Assembly: GCF_003208435.1 (NCBI RefSeq)
Contig: NZ_QKMF01000016.1
Span: 45,571-109,570 of the forward strand
Origin: Pelagimonas varians
GTDB taxonomy: Bacteria; Pseudomonadota; Alphaproteobacteria; Rhodobacterales; Rhodobacteraceae
Direction of reading: 5' to 3'
Length of the DNA stretch: 64,000 bases
Within the stretch, counting starts at the first letter, position 1; each line of letters begins with the position of its first letter. Under the pieces are notes generated by a model, which ran no database searches, was not told the DNA's origin, and was given only the letters and a program-made list of their open reading frames with translations. A program made the position numbers and the translations under genes. Positions 1 to 9,292 of the stretch are shown piece after piece.

Positions 1-2141
1 GTTTGGGCGGGCGTCAGTGCATGTTCCAGCACATCATATTCGACCCCGTCAAAGCTCAGCGCCCGCGCCGTGTAGAACCCGAGTGTTTTGAGATCGCGGG
101 CCACCACCTCCATGGCGGCCACACCACCCGCTTCCATCGCTGAGACAAAGCTCTCGCGGCTGGGGAAGGGATATTCTGTGCCCTGGCCCCAAAGCCCGAG
201 CCGGGAGGCATAGGCGAGGTTGTGGACTGACGTGGCCCCGGTCGCCGAAACATAGAAGACGCGAGCGCGCGGAGTGGCCAATTGCAAACGCAGCCCCGCA
301 AGACCCTGCTGGGACGGTTTAGCCCCCCTGCCCTGCTCCGATCCAGCCGCATTCTGCATCGCGTGGGCCTCATCGAAAGCGAGCACGCCATCGAAGTCGT
401 CACCCATCCACGCGAGAAGCTGGTTCAGGCGCGTGGTGCCGCATTTGCCCGCGGACCGCAGCGTAGCATATGTCACGAACAAGATGCCGTCGCCCATGGT
501 GACAGGTTGGTCGGGCTTCCATTTCGAGAGCGGCTGGATATCTGCGGGTGAACCGCCGAGATCGGTCCAGTCTCGCACGGCGTCCTCAATCAGCGTTGCG
601 GATTTTGAGACCCAAACGGCTTTGCGACGTCCCGAGAGCCAATTGACCAGGATAAGGCCTGCGCACTCGCGTCCTTTGCCGCAGCCGGTGCCGTCCCCGA
701 GGAAATACCCCAAGCGGTAGGCACGTGCCTCCGCATCTTCATCACTGCGCAGCATCTTGGTCTGGTCGTCATCTATGGTGAACTTGCCGGGCAAATCCCT
801 CGCATGGGCATCGTTGGCCATGATGATGGTTTCCAGCTGGGCCTCAGAGAGATGACCCTCTGCAATCAAGCGGTTTGGCAGGCGCAGTCCCTCGGCGGCC
901 TGCAAGGACGGCAAAGGTGGTGCGACCGAGGCCATCGCAATGCTTTCAACCAGCGGCGTCGGGTGTTCCTGTGCACCCGCAATGTCGATCCGCTGCGGGC
1001 GATAGCGGGCATAGATCTCGGAGATGGGGGTGTTTTCGCGCGGGATCTCGAGCGTGGTGAACGACAGCGGTGTCGCTGCGTGTTTGGGAGTTTTGGCGGC
1101 AGATGCCTTTGATGCGGCAGGCTTGCGTGCCTTGTGGGACGCGGGTGGCATCAGAGGGCGCCCGACATTCAATGAGCGTGCCGCCGTCACAGGCGCTGCA
1201 ATCGGACGCGCCTTGGCGATCCGGTCCACGATACTGACTGCTGCATCGAGATCATCGACGGAGGTTCGGATCATCTCGACGTCATCACTGGTCTTGTCAA
1301 AGACCATCACCTGGGTTTCCACGCTGGTGCCGAGCTTGCGATAGACATGGCCTGGGATGGTTAGAGCAAGCCGCGGTGTGAGAAGGCACATTGCCCGCGC
1401 CCAATGTGCTGCGTCGCGCTCGGGGGTGAAGCCCATCGGCATGATCGCAACAAGACGCCCTCCGGGTGCCAATCGTTTGGCGGCCCCAATGAGATGTTTG
1501 GCAGCAATGTGCTTATCGCGGGAGCGATCGACCGAGGAGGCAAACGGCGGGTTCATCACGACAACGCTAGGGGCTGTTGTTGATGTCAGCAGATCATCGA
1601 TATGTTCCGCGTCATGACCCGTCGCCTGCGCGTCGAACACCACATCGAGCAGCCGCTGGCGAAACGGATCAACTTCGTTGAGCATGACCTTAGCCCCTGC
1701 TCGCTTCGCAAAGCCCGCCAATGAGCCGGTTCCCGCAGAGGGTTCCAGCACGGTCTCGCCTTTGCGGATCGCCGCCGCGCGCACGGCGAGGGCTGCGTAA
1801 GGAAGAGGGGTCGAAAACTGTTGCAGGCGGATCTGTTGCTCGGACCGGCGGGTTTCGGTCAGAAGCCGCATCGCGAGGTTCTTGGCAGCGCCAAGGGGGT
1901 CTGACCCGCGTACGTCCGAGTAAAGTGTCTGAACCGCAGCGGCCTGCATCATGTCGTAGGCTATACGCCAGTTCCATTCACCGCTGGCATCGCTGCCGCC
2001 GAAGGTGTCGCGCATGATCTTTGAAAGAGAGGAACTGCGCAGCGGACCGCGCGCGATCTCGGCGGTGATCAGCGACAGGGCTAATTTAAGCTGAGCGTTA
2101 GATGGGGATTGATCGGAGTGCTTCTGGTTGGGATGGGCCAT
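1..2141 (-). CDS. Methyltransferase-strawberry notch helicase fusion (partial)
   Basis: Open frame of about 713 codons that runs off the left edge, so the C-terminus is missing. It starts at the ATG at 2141 (MAHPNQKHSD). The N-terminal half holds a class I SAM methyltransferase domain: a glycine-rich motif I (EPSAGTGSLAGFA) and an amino-methyltransferase motif NPPF. The second half begins an SF2 helicase of the strawberry-notch type, with Walker A GDGTGCGKGRE and a DEAH box (DEAHAMQN). Large proteins of this architecture are common in plasmid backbones of alphaproteobacteria; a role in DNA modification or protection during transfer is inferred. It is the last gene visible in the leftward backbone series and follows a terminator. 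Confidence 0.85.
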   Translation of the reverse strand, partial: MAHPNQKHSDQSPSNAQLKLALSLITAEIARGPLRSSSLSKIMRDTFGGSDASGEWNWRIAYDMMQAAAVQTLYSDVRGSDPLGAAKNLAMRLLTETRRSEQQIRLQQFSTPLPYAALAVRAAAIRKGETVLEPSAGTGSLAGFAKRAGAKVMLNEVDPFRQRLLDVVFDAQATGHDAEHIDDLLTSTTAPSVVVMNPPFASSVDRSRDKHIAAKHLIGAAKRLAPGGRLVAIMPMGFTPERDAAHWARAMCLLTPRLALTIPGHVYRKLGTSVETQVMVFDKTSDDVEMIRTSVDDLDAAVSIVDRIAKARPIAAPVTAARSLNVGRPLMPPASHKARKPAASKASAAKTPKHAATPLSFTTLEIPRENTPISEIYARYRPQRIDIAGAQEHPTPLVESIAMASVAPPLPSLQAAEGLRLPNRLIAEGHLSEAQLETIIMANDAHARDLPGKFTIDDDQTKMLRSDEDAEARAYRLGYFLGDGTGCGKGRECAGLILVNWLSGRRKAVWVSKSATLIEDAVRDWTDLGGSPADIQPLSKWKPDQPVTMGDGILFVTYATLRSAGKCGTTRLNQLLAWMGDDFDGVLAFDEAHAMQNAAGSEQGRGAKPSQQGLAGLRLQLATPRARVFYVSATGATSVHNLAYASRLGLWGQGTEYPFPSRESFVSAMEAGGVAAMEVVARDLKTLGFYTARALSFDGVEYDVLEHALTPAQ

Positions 2142-2181
2142 AATTTCTGTCCTTTGTGATCCGGTTTGAGGTTCACAGGAC

Positions 2182-2214
2182 AAAAAGCCCCCTCTACGCT
2201 TTGCAGCGCGGAGG
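2182..2214 (-). terminator. Rho-independent terminator after the 2261-2917 gene
   Basis: Read on the minus strand, an interrupted stem (5 bp, one mismatch, then 4 bp around a 4-nt loop) is followed by GGGG and a run of five T (positions 2186-2182). It separates the unknown gene pair from the helicase gene. Confidence 0.6.
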
Positions 2215-2260
2215 AGACCCCTAAGGCTAGAATACCGCGGAGAACGCGATGTGGGCGCTC

Positions 2261-2917
2261 CTACGGCACCTGCTGGGCAAAAAACTCCGCCAACACCGCA
2301 CTGCCCTTAGCCATTTCGCGACTGATGAGGGTCGATCCCACCAGTGACGCCATTGAAAGCCGCACAAGGCTGCCGGTTTCCTCAATGCGGTAGCAGCGCC
2401 GTTTTTGACTCCCACGCCTGTAATGGGTTGCTGTGACGATCTGGCAGGTGCTGCCATCGCTGAGCGTCACAGGGGAGGCGAGTTTGATCTTGTCGCCCTC
2501 TGCGTAGTCAGGGATCGCTGCCCAGTCCCGACACCGCTGCCGCCAAGCATGGGCGTAGCTGTCGGGGTCTTTCAACTCGGACAGCAGATTGAGAAGGCTC
2601 AGCGGCGCGCGGGATTCGCAAGGACCAGCGCTTTCCTCCATATCTTTGTAGCCCCAGCACCCGTCGTCGTACCGGGTCAGAAATACTGCACCAAAGGTGA
2701 ACGACCCGTCCTTATCGGTCATATAGGTCCTATCCTCCAATGGTGCGGCATCATGGCTCTCGACCTTTGCGGCCGCATACCACGTCGAGCCAACCTTGCT
2801 GGCTTTGACCAATGTCGTGCGGCGCGCATCTGTCTCGAAGGTGCAGAGACGGGTGATCTCTGCCTTCTCGTCGGCGTAGGTCTGAACCCGCCGGTCGGTG
2901 TAAAACAGCCAACCCAT
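2261..2917 (-). CDS. Conserved plasmid-backbone protein, unknown function
   Basis: 218-aa soluble protein beginning MGWLFYTDRR. No catalytic motif, signal peptide or membrane segment was recognised. The start ATG overlaps the stop of the upstream gene (TAATG at 2917), so the two are translationally coupled. The C-terminal third is basic around a YRRGSQKRRCYRIEE stretch, which may be a beta-strand region. It lies in a backbone block with ParB-like and ArdC genes, so a plasmid maintenance or transfer role is possible but not shown. The coding frame itself is well supported by the coupling and the downstream terminator. Confidence 0.75.
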   Translation of the reverse strand: MGWLFYTDRRVQTYADEKAEITRLCTFETDARRTTLVKASKVGSTWYAAAKVESHDAAPLEDRTYMTDKDGSFTFGAVFLTRYDDGCWGYKDMEESAGPCESRAPLSLLNLLSELKDPDSYAHAWRQRCRDWAAIPDYAEGDKIKLASPVTLSDGSTCQIVTATHYRRGSQKRRCYRIEETGSLVRLSMASLVGSTLISREMAKGSAVLAEFFAQQVP

Positions 2918-3510
2918 TATGCTGCCCTCCGGTCTTCGAGCTCCATGAGTGCATCGAGCGGCACGCGATACGGCTGCATGGCATCGAAGTCTTCGCAGTT
3001 GCCGCAGTTCTGAACGATGGCAAAGGTGTCGCAGGCGTCCTTTAGGATCACACGGAATGTGCCACCCAAGCCTGACGGAACCTCATAGGTTCCGTCAATC
3101 AGGAAGTCTGAGGCGCAACGGACGAAGACGCGGACGGAATGTCCATCGGTTGCTAGTCGGATGGCCCCCTGCCCGCGATCAATAAGTGTCTGCACATCGT
3201 CCAAAATATCTGTGTAGAACTGCCCGGTCAGATCGCGGAACGCCATTTGACGTTGTGCCATCCAATCGCTGTCCCGAAACGGATTGATACCGTTCGCAAA
3301 GGCAAAGCTGGGATCGTACTGCTCGGTGGTGACAATACGGGTGGTAGAGCCGTCAATACCGTTGGAGCGCAGATGCACGCCGTTGCCAACGATGAGGATC
3401 AGGGCGGGTTTGTCGACTGGCCCGTTCCAATTCGGCAGGAAGGTTGAACAGGAGCGCGCATGCGTGATTTGCGCCGCAACTGCTGTTGCGGAGAACTTGA
3501 GAATAGCCAT
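2917..3510 (-). CDS. Conserved plasmid-backbone protein, unknown function
   Basis: 197-aa protein starting MAILKFSATA. No recognised domain; it contains an NCGNCEDF cysteine pair near residue 168 and no transmembrane segment. The stop overlaps the start of the next gene by one base, indicating a two-gene operon. An inverted repeat separates it from the ParB-like gene upstream. The sequence TGPV/KPALILIVGNGVHL near residue 40 is hydrophobic but too short and mixed for a confident membrane helix. Function unknown; the genomic setting only suggests plasmid housekeeping. Confidence 0.7.
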   Translation of the reverse strand: MAILKFSATAVAAQITHARSCSTFLPNWNGPVDKPALILIVGNGVHLRSNGIDGSTTRIVTTEQYDPSFAFANGINPFRDSDWMAQRQMAFRDLTGQFYTDILDDVQTLIDRGQGAIRLATDGHSVRVFVRCASDFLIDGTYEVPSGLGGTFRVILKDACDTFAIVQNCGNCEDFDAMQPYRVPLDALMELEDRRAA

Positions 3511-3550
3511 GGGGATGTCTTTCTTAGTGTTGCAAGGGAATGTCGGGTCT

Positions 3551-3581
3551 GACCCGCGCCTAGTGTTTCCAAGCGCGGGTC
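3551..3581. terminator. 9-bp perfect inverted repeat downstream of the ParB-like gene
   Basis: GACCCGCGC at 3551-3559 pairs with GCGCGGGTC at 3573-3581 across a 13-nt loop, just past the ParB-like stop codon. There is no T-run on either strand, so it may be a transcript-stabilising hairpin or a factor-dependent terminator rather than a classic intrinsic one. Confidence 0.45.
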
Positions 3582-3591
3582 ATTGAGGCGA

Positions 3592-5574
3592 TCAGGCGGC
3601 TTTTGCTTGAACGGGCTCGGTTTGAGCGGCGTCTTCCGCCGCGTCGACATCCAAGCTGACGCCACCGGTCGTTTGCATCATTGGCGGGCACCAGGCCGCA
3701 ACCGCCCGCTGCTGCCCCTCTGTGAGGGTCGCAAAGGGCTCGGCGAAGAGCTTGTCACAAAAAGCGACGATCTCCTTCTTGCTCATGGAGGCCAGTGTCA
3801 CGGCCTCCTGAGCAAGGCCGAGCTCTTCACCAAGGATTTTGAGCAGCCACGCCTTCTTGAACCGGTTGAACAGCGCCGCGTTCGGCGTCCAATGCGCGCG
3901 AATGTCAGGCATGACCTCGATCTCGAAGTCGTGCATCAGGCTGTCGCTCTTAACGCTGCGGGCAAAGCAGGATTGCGTCGTGCTGGCCGTGGCATAGGCA
4001 ACCAGTTTGGCCTTCTCGCCCGCCTCAAGGGCACGGAACGCCGCAAACTGATCAGCTGGAGACTTCGCTTCATCCGCCCAGGACAGATCGAGCGCGTCAT
4101 GCGCCTCGGCCACCTGTTCCAGCGATGTGCTATCGATCTCGTCCATCTTGGCGTGGCTGCGGTATTCTTTGCGGGCCTCGACCTTGACGGCGTGGGTTGC
4201 GCTCATTCCGCCAAGCACGTCCGTGACCAGCTTGAACAATGTCAGATCAAGTGTAGCTTCCGGATGCAGCGTCATCGCCGCTCCGAGGGCCATTGCCCGT
4301 TCGGTCTTGAGGTCTTGGGTCAGGGAGGCGGGATAGACGATTGCGTCTGCGCCCTGCCCTTCTGCGTCACCAGACGTGCCGCCGGCGCTGGTTGTCTGCG
4401 CTGTCGCCTGAGGCTTGTCCTCTGGCCGCACCAGACCGACATGCAGGGTAATCTTGCCGTTCGACCAGGATGCGATGACGCCACCCTGCGCAAGATCGTC
4501 TGCACTGTAGGCCTCCTGCAGATCCCGCGCCTCTTCTTCGAGCGCATCCACACGGTCGTAGAGGACGTTGTAGGCATCGGTCTCAAGGGTCTCGTCCTCC
4601 ATCTCAAGTTGGAGTTTCTCCAGCTCCTCCGTGATCTCATCCACGCGCTTTTGACCTGCAGCATCAGGCTCGACCGGGCCGGGATAGACGCGGCCATATT
4701 CCGCCATCGTTGCATAATCGTAGCGCACCAATGCCTCGGCCCAAGCAAACCCCATTTGGGCCCGTGCCTCTTTGGCCGCGGCCGTGAGTTTTTCGACCAT
4801 GATCGTCTCGACCAAGGCGATGTCTTCCAGCACAGAGTGCTCTTCGAGGAGATCAGCAGCGATGGGACCACCCCGCGCCTCATAGTCCTCGCGCACGAAG
4901 GCCCCGATATCGTCGCTCACCTGCACACCGCGGGTTTTGAGCGCCTGACGCACCGGGTAGGCCTGCACGTAGCTGTCATCGCTCGTCAGCGCCTCGTACA
5001 CCTCAAGCTGCACGGCCTGACTTGGATGGTCCGCAAAGGCCTTCATCGTATCGAGGGTGATCGTCTTGGCGCGCGCGGCTGCGCGGATATCGGGATGGAT
5101 CAAACCGTAGCGCAAGCGACCCTTCACGGCCGCGACTGTGGTGCCGAACGTCTTGGCAATCGTCTCAGGTGACTGCCCATCGACTTCCATCATACGCGCA
5201 AACGCCTCGAACTCGTCGATAGCGTTCATCGGGGCTTGGGTGATGTTCTCGGCCAGCGACAGGGCCGTGGTCACATCACAGTTGTCCGGCACCAACCGGC
5301 ATTCGATCTTGGTTTTGTTGGTGAAGCCCTTGGCAGCCTTGTCAGCGACCAGTTCGTTCAAGGCGGCGCGACGTCGACCACCTGCCAAGACACCGAATTT
5401 ACCATCGATCTTTTGCACCAGCAGCGGTTGGATGATGCCGAGAACGCCAATGCTGGCCGTGAGGTGAGCGATAGCCTCTGTCTCGTAAGTTTCAGGTGAA
5501 TTGCTGCGCACATTGGCAGGATGCGATGTGAGATCGCCAATAGCGACGGAGATAGATTTGAGTGCATGTGTCAT
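3592..5574 (-). CDS. ParB/Spo0J-family plasmid protein, long form
   Basis: 660 aa from the ATG at 5574, chosen over an upstream in-frame start because AAAGGA sits a proper distance before it. Residues about 10-110 form a ParB N-terminal nuclease/CTPase-like domain (QPLLVQ, LAGGRRRAAL), followed by a KorB-like HTH (ETIAKTFGTTVAAVKGRLRYGLI). An acidic, glutamate-rich coiled-coil-like segment follows (VDEITEELEKLQLEMEDET). It is about twice the length of the partition ParB, and the true repB partition gene lies elsewhere at 10.5-11.5 kb, so this is probably a plasmid regulatory or transfer-associated ParB-like protein rather than the segregation protein. Confidence 0.85.
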   Translation of the reverse strand: MTHALKSISVAIGDLTSHPANVRSNSPETYETEAIAHLTASIGVLGIIQPLLVQKIDGKFGVLAGGRRRAALNELVADKAAKGFTNKTKIECRLVPDNCDVTTALSLAENITQAPMNAIDEFEAFARMMEVDGQSPETIAKTFGTTVAAVKGRLRYGLIHPDIRAAARAKTITLDTMKAFADHPSQAVQLEVYEALTSDDSYVQAYPVRQALKTRGVQVSDDIGAFVREDYEARGGPIAADLLEEHSVLEDIALVETIMVEKLTAAAKEARAQMGFAWAEALVRYDYATMAEYGRVYPGPVEPDAAGQKRVDEITEELEKLQLEMEDETLETDAYNVLYDRVDALEEEARDLQEAYSADDLAQGGVIASWSNGKITLHVGLVRPEDKPQATAQTTSAGGTSGDAEGQGADAIVYPASLTQDLKTERAMALGAAMTLHPEATLDLTLFKLVTDVLGGMSATHAVKVEARKEYRSHAKMDEIDSTSLEQVAEAHDALDLSWADEAKSPADQFAAFRALEAGEKAKLVAYATASTTQSCFARSVKSDSLMHDFEIEVMPDIRAHWTPNAALFNRFKKAWLLKILGEELGLAQEAVTLASMSKKEIVAFCDKLFAEPFATLTEGQQRAVAAWCPPMMQTTGGVSLDVDAAEDAAQTEPVQAKAA

Positions 5575-5653
5575 GTGATGTCCTTTTGAGATGTTGCGCC
5601 GCTCCAACGTGTGGAACGGCCTGACCAATCCCCGGATTTGAGGATCACACGGG

Positions 5654-5693
5654 AAAAAGGCCTGCTTTCCCTTTGAAGAGAGGAAGCAGGCCT
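5654..5693 (-). terminator. Rho-independent terminator after the DUF3768 gene
   Basis: A perfect 10-bp stem, AGGCCTGCTT at 5658-5667 with its complement at 5684-5693, is followed on the minus strand by five T. It stands between the DUF3768 gene and the ParB-like gene, and the sequence just after it resembles the sequence after the terminator at 2182. Confidence 0.75.
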
Positions 5694-5722
5694 CGAATGT
5701 TCAGAACGTCGGATCCCCTGCC

Positions 5723-6112
5723 CTACCAGTCGGATGCCATCATAATGGTGAGCACGCGCATGGTGGTTGCAGGGTTGTCAGAGGCCTCAGCACCGTAGCG
5801 GAAATCGCCATCCGCCTCATAAAGATCGATTTTCCAAAAGACCTTTTGCCCCCTGATATCCACGGCTCCGAAGTCGTGGCACCCGTCTGGATCATTCTCT
5901 GGCTCAAAGACATCGAACTCACCCACAGCTTGCACGGCCTCAAGGGCTAAGCCATCTTCTGCCATGGCCAGAGAACTTGTGAGGTGCATTCGACCCTGAA
6001 TGGGCTGCGAAGGGGTTTCACCAAGGCAGGCGAGTTTGCGGAAGGCATCATTCTGCGCCGCGATTGCTGCGATGTCGGGGCCTTCGGTTTGAGGGCGTGC
6101 GGAAGTGGTCAT
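5723..6112 (-). CDS. DUF3768 family protein
   Basis: 129 aa, start ATG at 6112 preceded by AAGGACAG. It matches the DUF3768 pattern: an N-terminal NDAFRK, a central FDVFEPENDPDGCHDFGAVD, then VFWKIDLYEADGD and a C-terminal TMRVLTIMMAS. The biochemical role of the family is unknown; members are small, cytoplasmic and frequent on alphaproteobacterial plasmids and genomic islands. Full length for the family. It is flanked by ArdC upstream and a strong terminator downstream, so it may be its own transcription unit. Confidence 0.8.
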   Translation of the reverse strand: MTTSARPQTEGPDIAAIAAQNDAFRKLACLGETPSQPIQGRMHLTSSLAMAEDGLALEAVQAVGEFDVFEPENDPDGCHDFGAVDIRGQKVFWKIDLYEADGDFRYGAEASDNPATTMRVLTIMMASDW

Positions 6113-6202
6113 GGGTCTGTCCTTTCAAGGAAATTGAAAACACAAAACCCAAAGCTTGCTTTCACTCTTTGAGTGCCGCCGCCTGCGACAGCACCAGACC
6201 TC

Positions 6203-7135
6203 TCAAGCTGCCTGATCCTTGGCCCCTGCCCTGCCCGCATCTGAGCGTGCGATCAGGTAATCGCAGGCCTTCTGGGCATCGGCCGCATGTTTGAAGATTG
6301 CCGTCTTGTCCGAGCGCAGCACACGTAACCAGTGATACAAATACGACGCGTTCAGCTCTAGCGTATGCGCTGTGAACCCGAGCTCCTGCCCTAAAAAGCA
6401 GGATGTCAGTTCTGCGACGATCTCTTCGCGGGAATAGGCTGTGTTGCCAAATCGGCTGAGACCGTAATCGCGGTTTAACCGATGCGGTGCCTTGGTGGCA
6501 TGCGCAAGCTCGTGCGCCCAAACCCCGTAAAAGTTAAGGGGGTCCTTGAAGCGCTCAATGCTTGGCATGAATACCTTGTCGACGGGCGGATTGTAGCGTG
6601 CCTCGGTCCCCCCAAAGACCGTCGTAATATCGATGGCATCAAAGAACGCCTGCATATGCGGGATTGGCGCGGATGGCATATGATCGGGGACTGGGCAAGC
6701 ATCCGGGTGGAATGCATCCGGCAGGCCCTCGATTTGATCTGCATTGAACACACGATATGACTTCTGGAACCGAAACACGCGGGCTTCTTCGGCATTGCCA
6801 TCGTTGGCATCCTGCTCATCATCGGACTGCGTTCGACTCTGGCCATAATAAACAACAACGGACGAGCGTTCGCCCTTCCGGATCTTAGCTCCAAGTGAGT
6901 TCGCCTGTGGCACGGTCATCCAGAACGGAGAGGTATAACCGGCCATCACCGTGCGCATGGTGAGCAGGAAGTTGTTCACGCCCTGATAGGGCTCAGAGTT
7001 GTGGCGCAACGGACGCGCGCTGCCGCCAGCGGTCCACGGTTTGCGCCATGGGAGAACACCGCGTTCAATGATACGGATGAGTTCATTGGTGATAGCTTCT
7101 GATGCGTCGAATTTGGACGTGCGGGAACGGGCCAT
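6203..7135 (-). CDS. ardC: ArdC-type antirestriction protein with zincin domain
   Basis: 310 aa. The N-terminal DUF1738/ArdC ssDNA-binding domain (LPWRKPWTAGGSARPLRHNSEPYQGVNNFLL) is followed by a zincin-like metallopeptidase domain with HELAH at about residues 207-211 and the downstream glutamate region SREEIVAEL. ArdC proteins protect incoming single-stranded plasmid DNA from host restriction during conjugation. The start at 7135 has a GAAAGGAGG ribosome site. Its presence indicates that the replicon is, or was, transmissible, although no mating-pair or relaxase gene is in the window. Confidence 0.88.
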   Translation of the reverse strand: MARSRTSKFDASEAITNELIRIIERGVLPWRKPWTAGGSARPLRHNSEPYQGVNNFLLTMRTVMAGYTSPFWMTVPQANSLGAKIRKGERSSVVVYYGQSRTQSDDEQDANDGNAEEARVFRFQKSYRVFNADQIEGLPDAFHPDACPVPDHMPSAPIPHMQAFFDAIDITTVFGGTEARYNPPVDKVFMPSIERFKDPLNFYGVWAHELAHATKAPHRLNRDYGLSRFGNTAYSREEIVAELTSCFLGQELGFTAHTLELNASYLYHWLRVLRSDKTAIFKHAADAQKACDYLIARSDAGRAGAKDQAA

Positions 7136-7176
7136 GGCTGGCCTCCTTTCGGTTGAAGTTGATTAGGAAGGTTGGG

Positions 7177-7647
7177 TTAGGTTGCGCGACCTGCGCGCGG
7201 ATCGTTGACGATACGAGCGCCGAGGCGTTCGGCAGCGTCGATATATGTCAGGAGTGGTACTCGGCTTGAGGCCGTCCAAGGTTCCGAATTGATCTGGCCG
7301 TCCATTGTGACCTTGGGCAGGTTTGCGAAAGCAATGATGTCCCGGACGGGGCGGCAGTCGATCAGCGGCGTTCCAAGCCGGACAGCCAAGCTGGCGAGCG
7401 GGAAGCGTTCAACGGGAGCATAGAGCGAGACTGTTGTCAGCCCGAGGTGAAGAATGGTCCCTCCCCCACCGCAGCTGACATAAGCGTTGGGGTTGTTGAT
7501 CGCAGTCCGAAGGTAGCCAAGGTCACGTAGGATCGTTTGGCGTTCCAGCCGATGCGCCGCATCAAGGTCACCAGTTCTTCTAAGCTCTCGATGTCGCCAC
7601 CACGAGCGCGCCTCGGCGCGCAGCACGCGTAAGACTTCTGTTTGCAT
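7177..7647 (-). CDS. Conserved hypothetical protein upstream of ardC
   Basis: 156 aa beginning MQTEVLRVLRAEARSW, with an arginine-rich amphipathic N-terminus and no recognised catalytic motif. It lies 41 bp upstream of ardC in the same direction, so they are probably co-transcribed. No signal peptide or membrane segment. A functional link to ArdC is only suggested by position. A GGAACC ribosome site precedes the ATG at 7647. Confidence 0.65.
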   Translation of the reverse strand: MQTEVLRVLRAEARSWWRHRELRRTGDLDAAHRLERQTILRDLGYLRTAINNPNAYVSCGGGGTILHLGLTTVSLYAPVERFPLASLAVRLGTPLIDCRPVRDIIAFANLPKVTMDGQINSEPWTASSRVPLLTYIDAAERLGARIVNDPRAGRAT

Positions 7648-8119
7648 GGGAGGTTCCTTGTCAGGACAGACAGGCCGGAAACCGACCCGGACCCGTCAGG
7701 AACACACACAAGGGTTCCTTCAGACAGTCCCAAAACAAGAAGGAAACTTCTGTAATGGGGCGGGTCATTGTCAAGGGTTTCAGGAAAGCCAAAAATTCCG
7801 GCGGGAATCTCTTTCTTCACCGGGTTTAAGACACAAGAACAAAAGCCAGCTTTTTCTTTTTTACTACAACCGCACTTCAGGACAGAGGACTCCCCCTTCT
7901 CGGGCTTCGTTCTTCCGTCCGTGGTCAGCATCAATGCTGCCACTCTATGCCTGGTTCAAATCTGGTCCTGGGTGCCCATCTTTCACGCGCATTCAACAGC
8001 TGTTGATAGCCTGTTTCCTTACGGCATCTCCAGGAACCTCGTCCCGAAAAGGACCTCTATGTACCTGTCGTTAGTTGTAGTTCATGCCTCCATTATGAAA
8101 GTTCCTTGAACCGTTTTGC
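7648..8119. other. Non-coding interval between backbone gene and IS110 transposase
   Basis: No convincing gene. The frames here on both strands are compositionally biased and match nothing I recognise. The left part should contain the promoter of the leftward 7177-7647 gene. The right part contains one copy of an 11-bp direct repeat and the presumed 3' flank of the insertion sequence. Confidence 0.5.
8019..8029 (+). repeat. Direct repeat TTACGGCATCT, copy 1 (candidate IS boundary)
   Basis: An 11-bp exact match to positions 9293-9303. The two copies bracket the transposase gene at a spacing of about 1.27 kb, a plausible IS110-family element length. Could mark the element ends or be chance. 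Confidence 0.4.
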
Positions 8120-9151
8120 TTAGGCCGCCGGGCCCGAGCTCTGTGTGAAGCGAAACGGCGAACCGTCCACCCACATGCGGTGTAAAATGACCCCAATTCG
8201 TCGGGCGAGCGCAACCAGTGCTCGTTTCTTTCCGCGTCTGTGCGCCACTCTGAGTGCCCAGGCCTGCAACCAGTTTGGTGCTCCGCGATGCATCAAGATC
8301 ATCGCGGCCTGATAAAACGCGGATCGCAATCCTCGATCACCCGCTCGTGTAATCTGCCCAACGATGTCCATTTCTCCAGATTGAGTGCGCCTTGGCGTCA
8401 GCCCCACCCAGGGACCAATATCTTTCGATCGCGCAAAGCGGGTCGGATCGTCGATAGCGGATCTCACAGTGAGAGCAACAATTGGGCCGACACCTGGCAT
8501 CGTCATCATCAGACGACAGACATCGTCGAGTTTTGCCAAGCCGGCGATCGTTGTATCCAGACTCGCCAGCTCCGCCCGCAACTGCTCCCGGGCACGTAGA
8601 AGCGACAATGCCGAAGCGGACAGGATGTCGTTTTGGGCTACCAGCTCCTTCACCCTGGCTTCGTACCTGATCCGGGTCACGTGTCCGAGCTTCAAGCCAA
8701 AGTTCCTGAGAACTCCTCTCATCGAGAGTTCAATGTTGATGATCGCCTGTAGAACGGATTTTCGCGCGGTCAGCAAAGCACGAATCTCCTGCGAGGACAC
8801 AGATTTACGGTGCACCGGCCGGTACCAACCCATTTGCAACAATCGAGCAATTCCCTGGGCATCGCGCCTGTCGGTCTTGATAGGCATGGCTTTCAAGGCG
8901 GCCTTCACCAACCGCGTTTCCATCAAGACCACGTCAAATCCGGCCTCTTCGATGCCCTTGCTCAGCCATTGGGACAGTGGTCCGGCTTCGAGCCCGATCG
9001 CGTCGACCGCGTACGGTAAGGACGCCATCGCACGCACCAGCGCCTCAGGCTCGCTGGCTGCGTCCAACTCCTCAACAATCTTGCCCTGCGGCCCCAGCAC
9101 ACAAATCGCCGTGCTTGCCAGAGAAACATCCAGTCCGATAAATACATTCAT
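8120..9151 (-). CDS. IS110-family DEDD transposase
   Basis: 343 aa, apparently intact. The N-terminal RuvC-like DEDD domain shows IGLDVS, the conserved glutamate (GLEAG) and KTDRRDAQGIA. The C-terminal IS116/IS110/IS902 domain has MPGVGPIVALTVRSAI, the serine-recombinase-like region with the catalytic serine expected near SGEMDIVGQITRAGDRGLRSAFYQAA. IS110 recombinases act with a bridge RNA that specifies target and donor. The full frame suggests recent or ongoing activity. Confidence 0.93.
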   Translation of the reverse strand: MNVFIGLDVSLASTAICVLGPQGKIVEELDAASEPEALVRAMASLPYAVDAIGLEAGPLSQWLSKGIEEAGFDVVLMETRLVKAALKAMPIKTDRRDAQGIARLLQMGWYRPVHRKSVSSQEIRALLTARKSVLQAIINIELSMRGVLRNFGLKLGHVTRIRYEARVKELVAQNDILSASALSLLRAREQLRAELASLDTTIAGLAKLDDVCRLMMTMPGVGPIVALTVRSAIDDPTRFARSKDIGPWVGLTPRRTQSGEMDIVGQITRAGDRGLRSAFYQAAMILMHRGAPNWLQAWALRVAHRRGKKRALVALARRIGVILHRMWVDGSPFRFTQSSGPAA

Positions 9152-9292
9152 GTCGTTGCCTTTCTATTCTTAGGAATTGAGGCGCATGGAAACATATGAC
9201 CTCGTAGACGCGCTGCAGGCGCATCAAGGGCAACGGCACTCCAAATCAAGCTGACAGACAAGCGAAACGAATTTGATTCGCGATAAGCCCCA

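Noticed and set aside
3583..5172. 529-codon open frame on the plus strand
   Set aside because: Lies antisense over the ParB-like gene, whose domains are clear; a shadow of GC-biased codons.
3592..5574. Main plasmid partition ParB
   Set aside because: The repB gene of the repABC operon with its parS sites is the evident partition gene; this long ParB-like protein lacks an adjacent ParA.
7437..7943. 168-codon minus-strand open frame upstream of ardC
   Set aside because: Overlaps the better-supported 7177-7647 gene in another frame; not recognisable.
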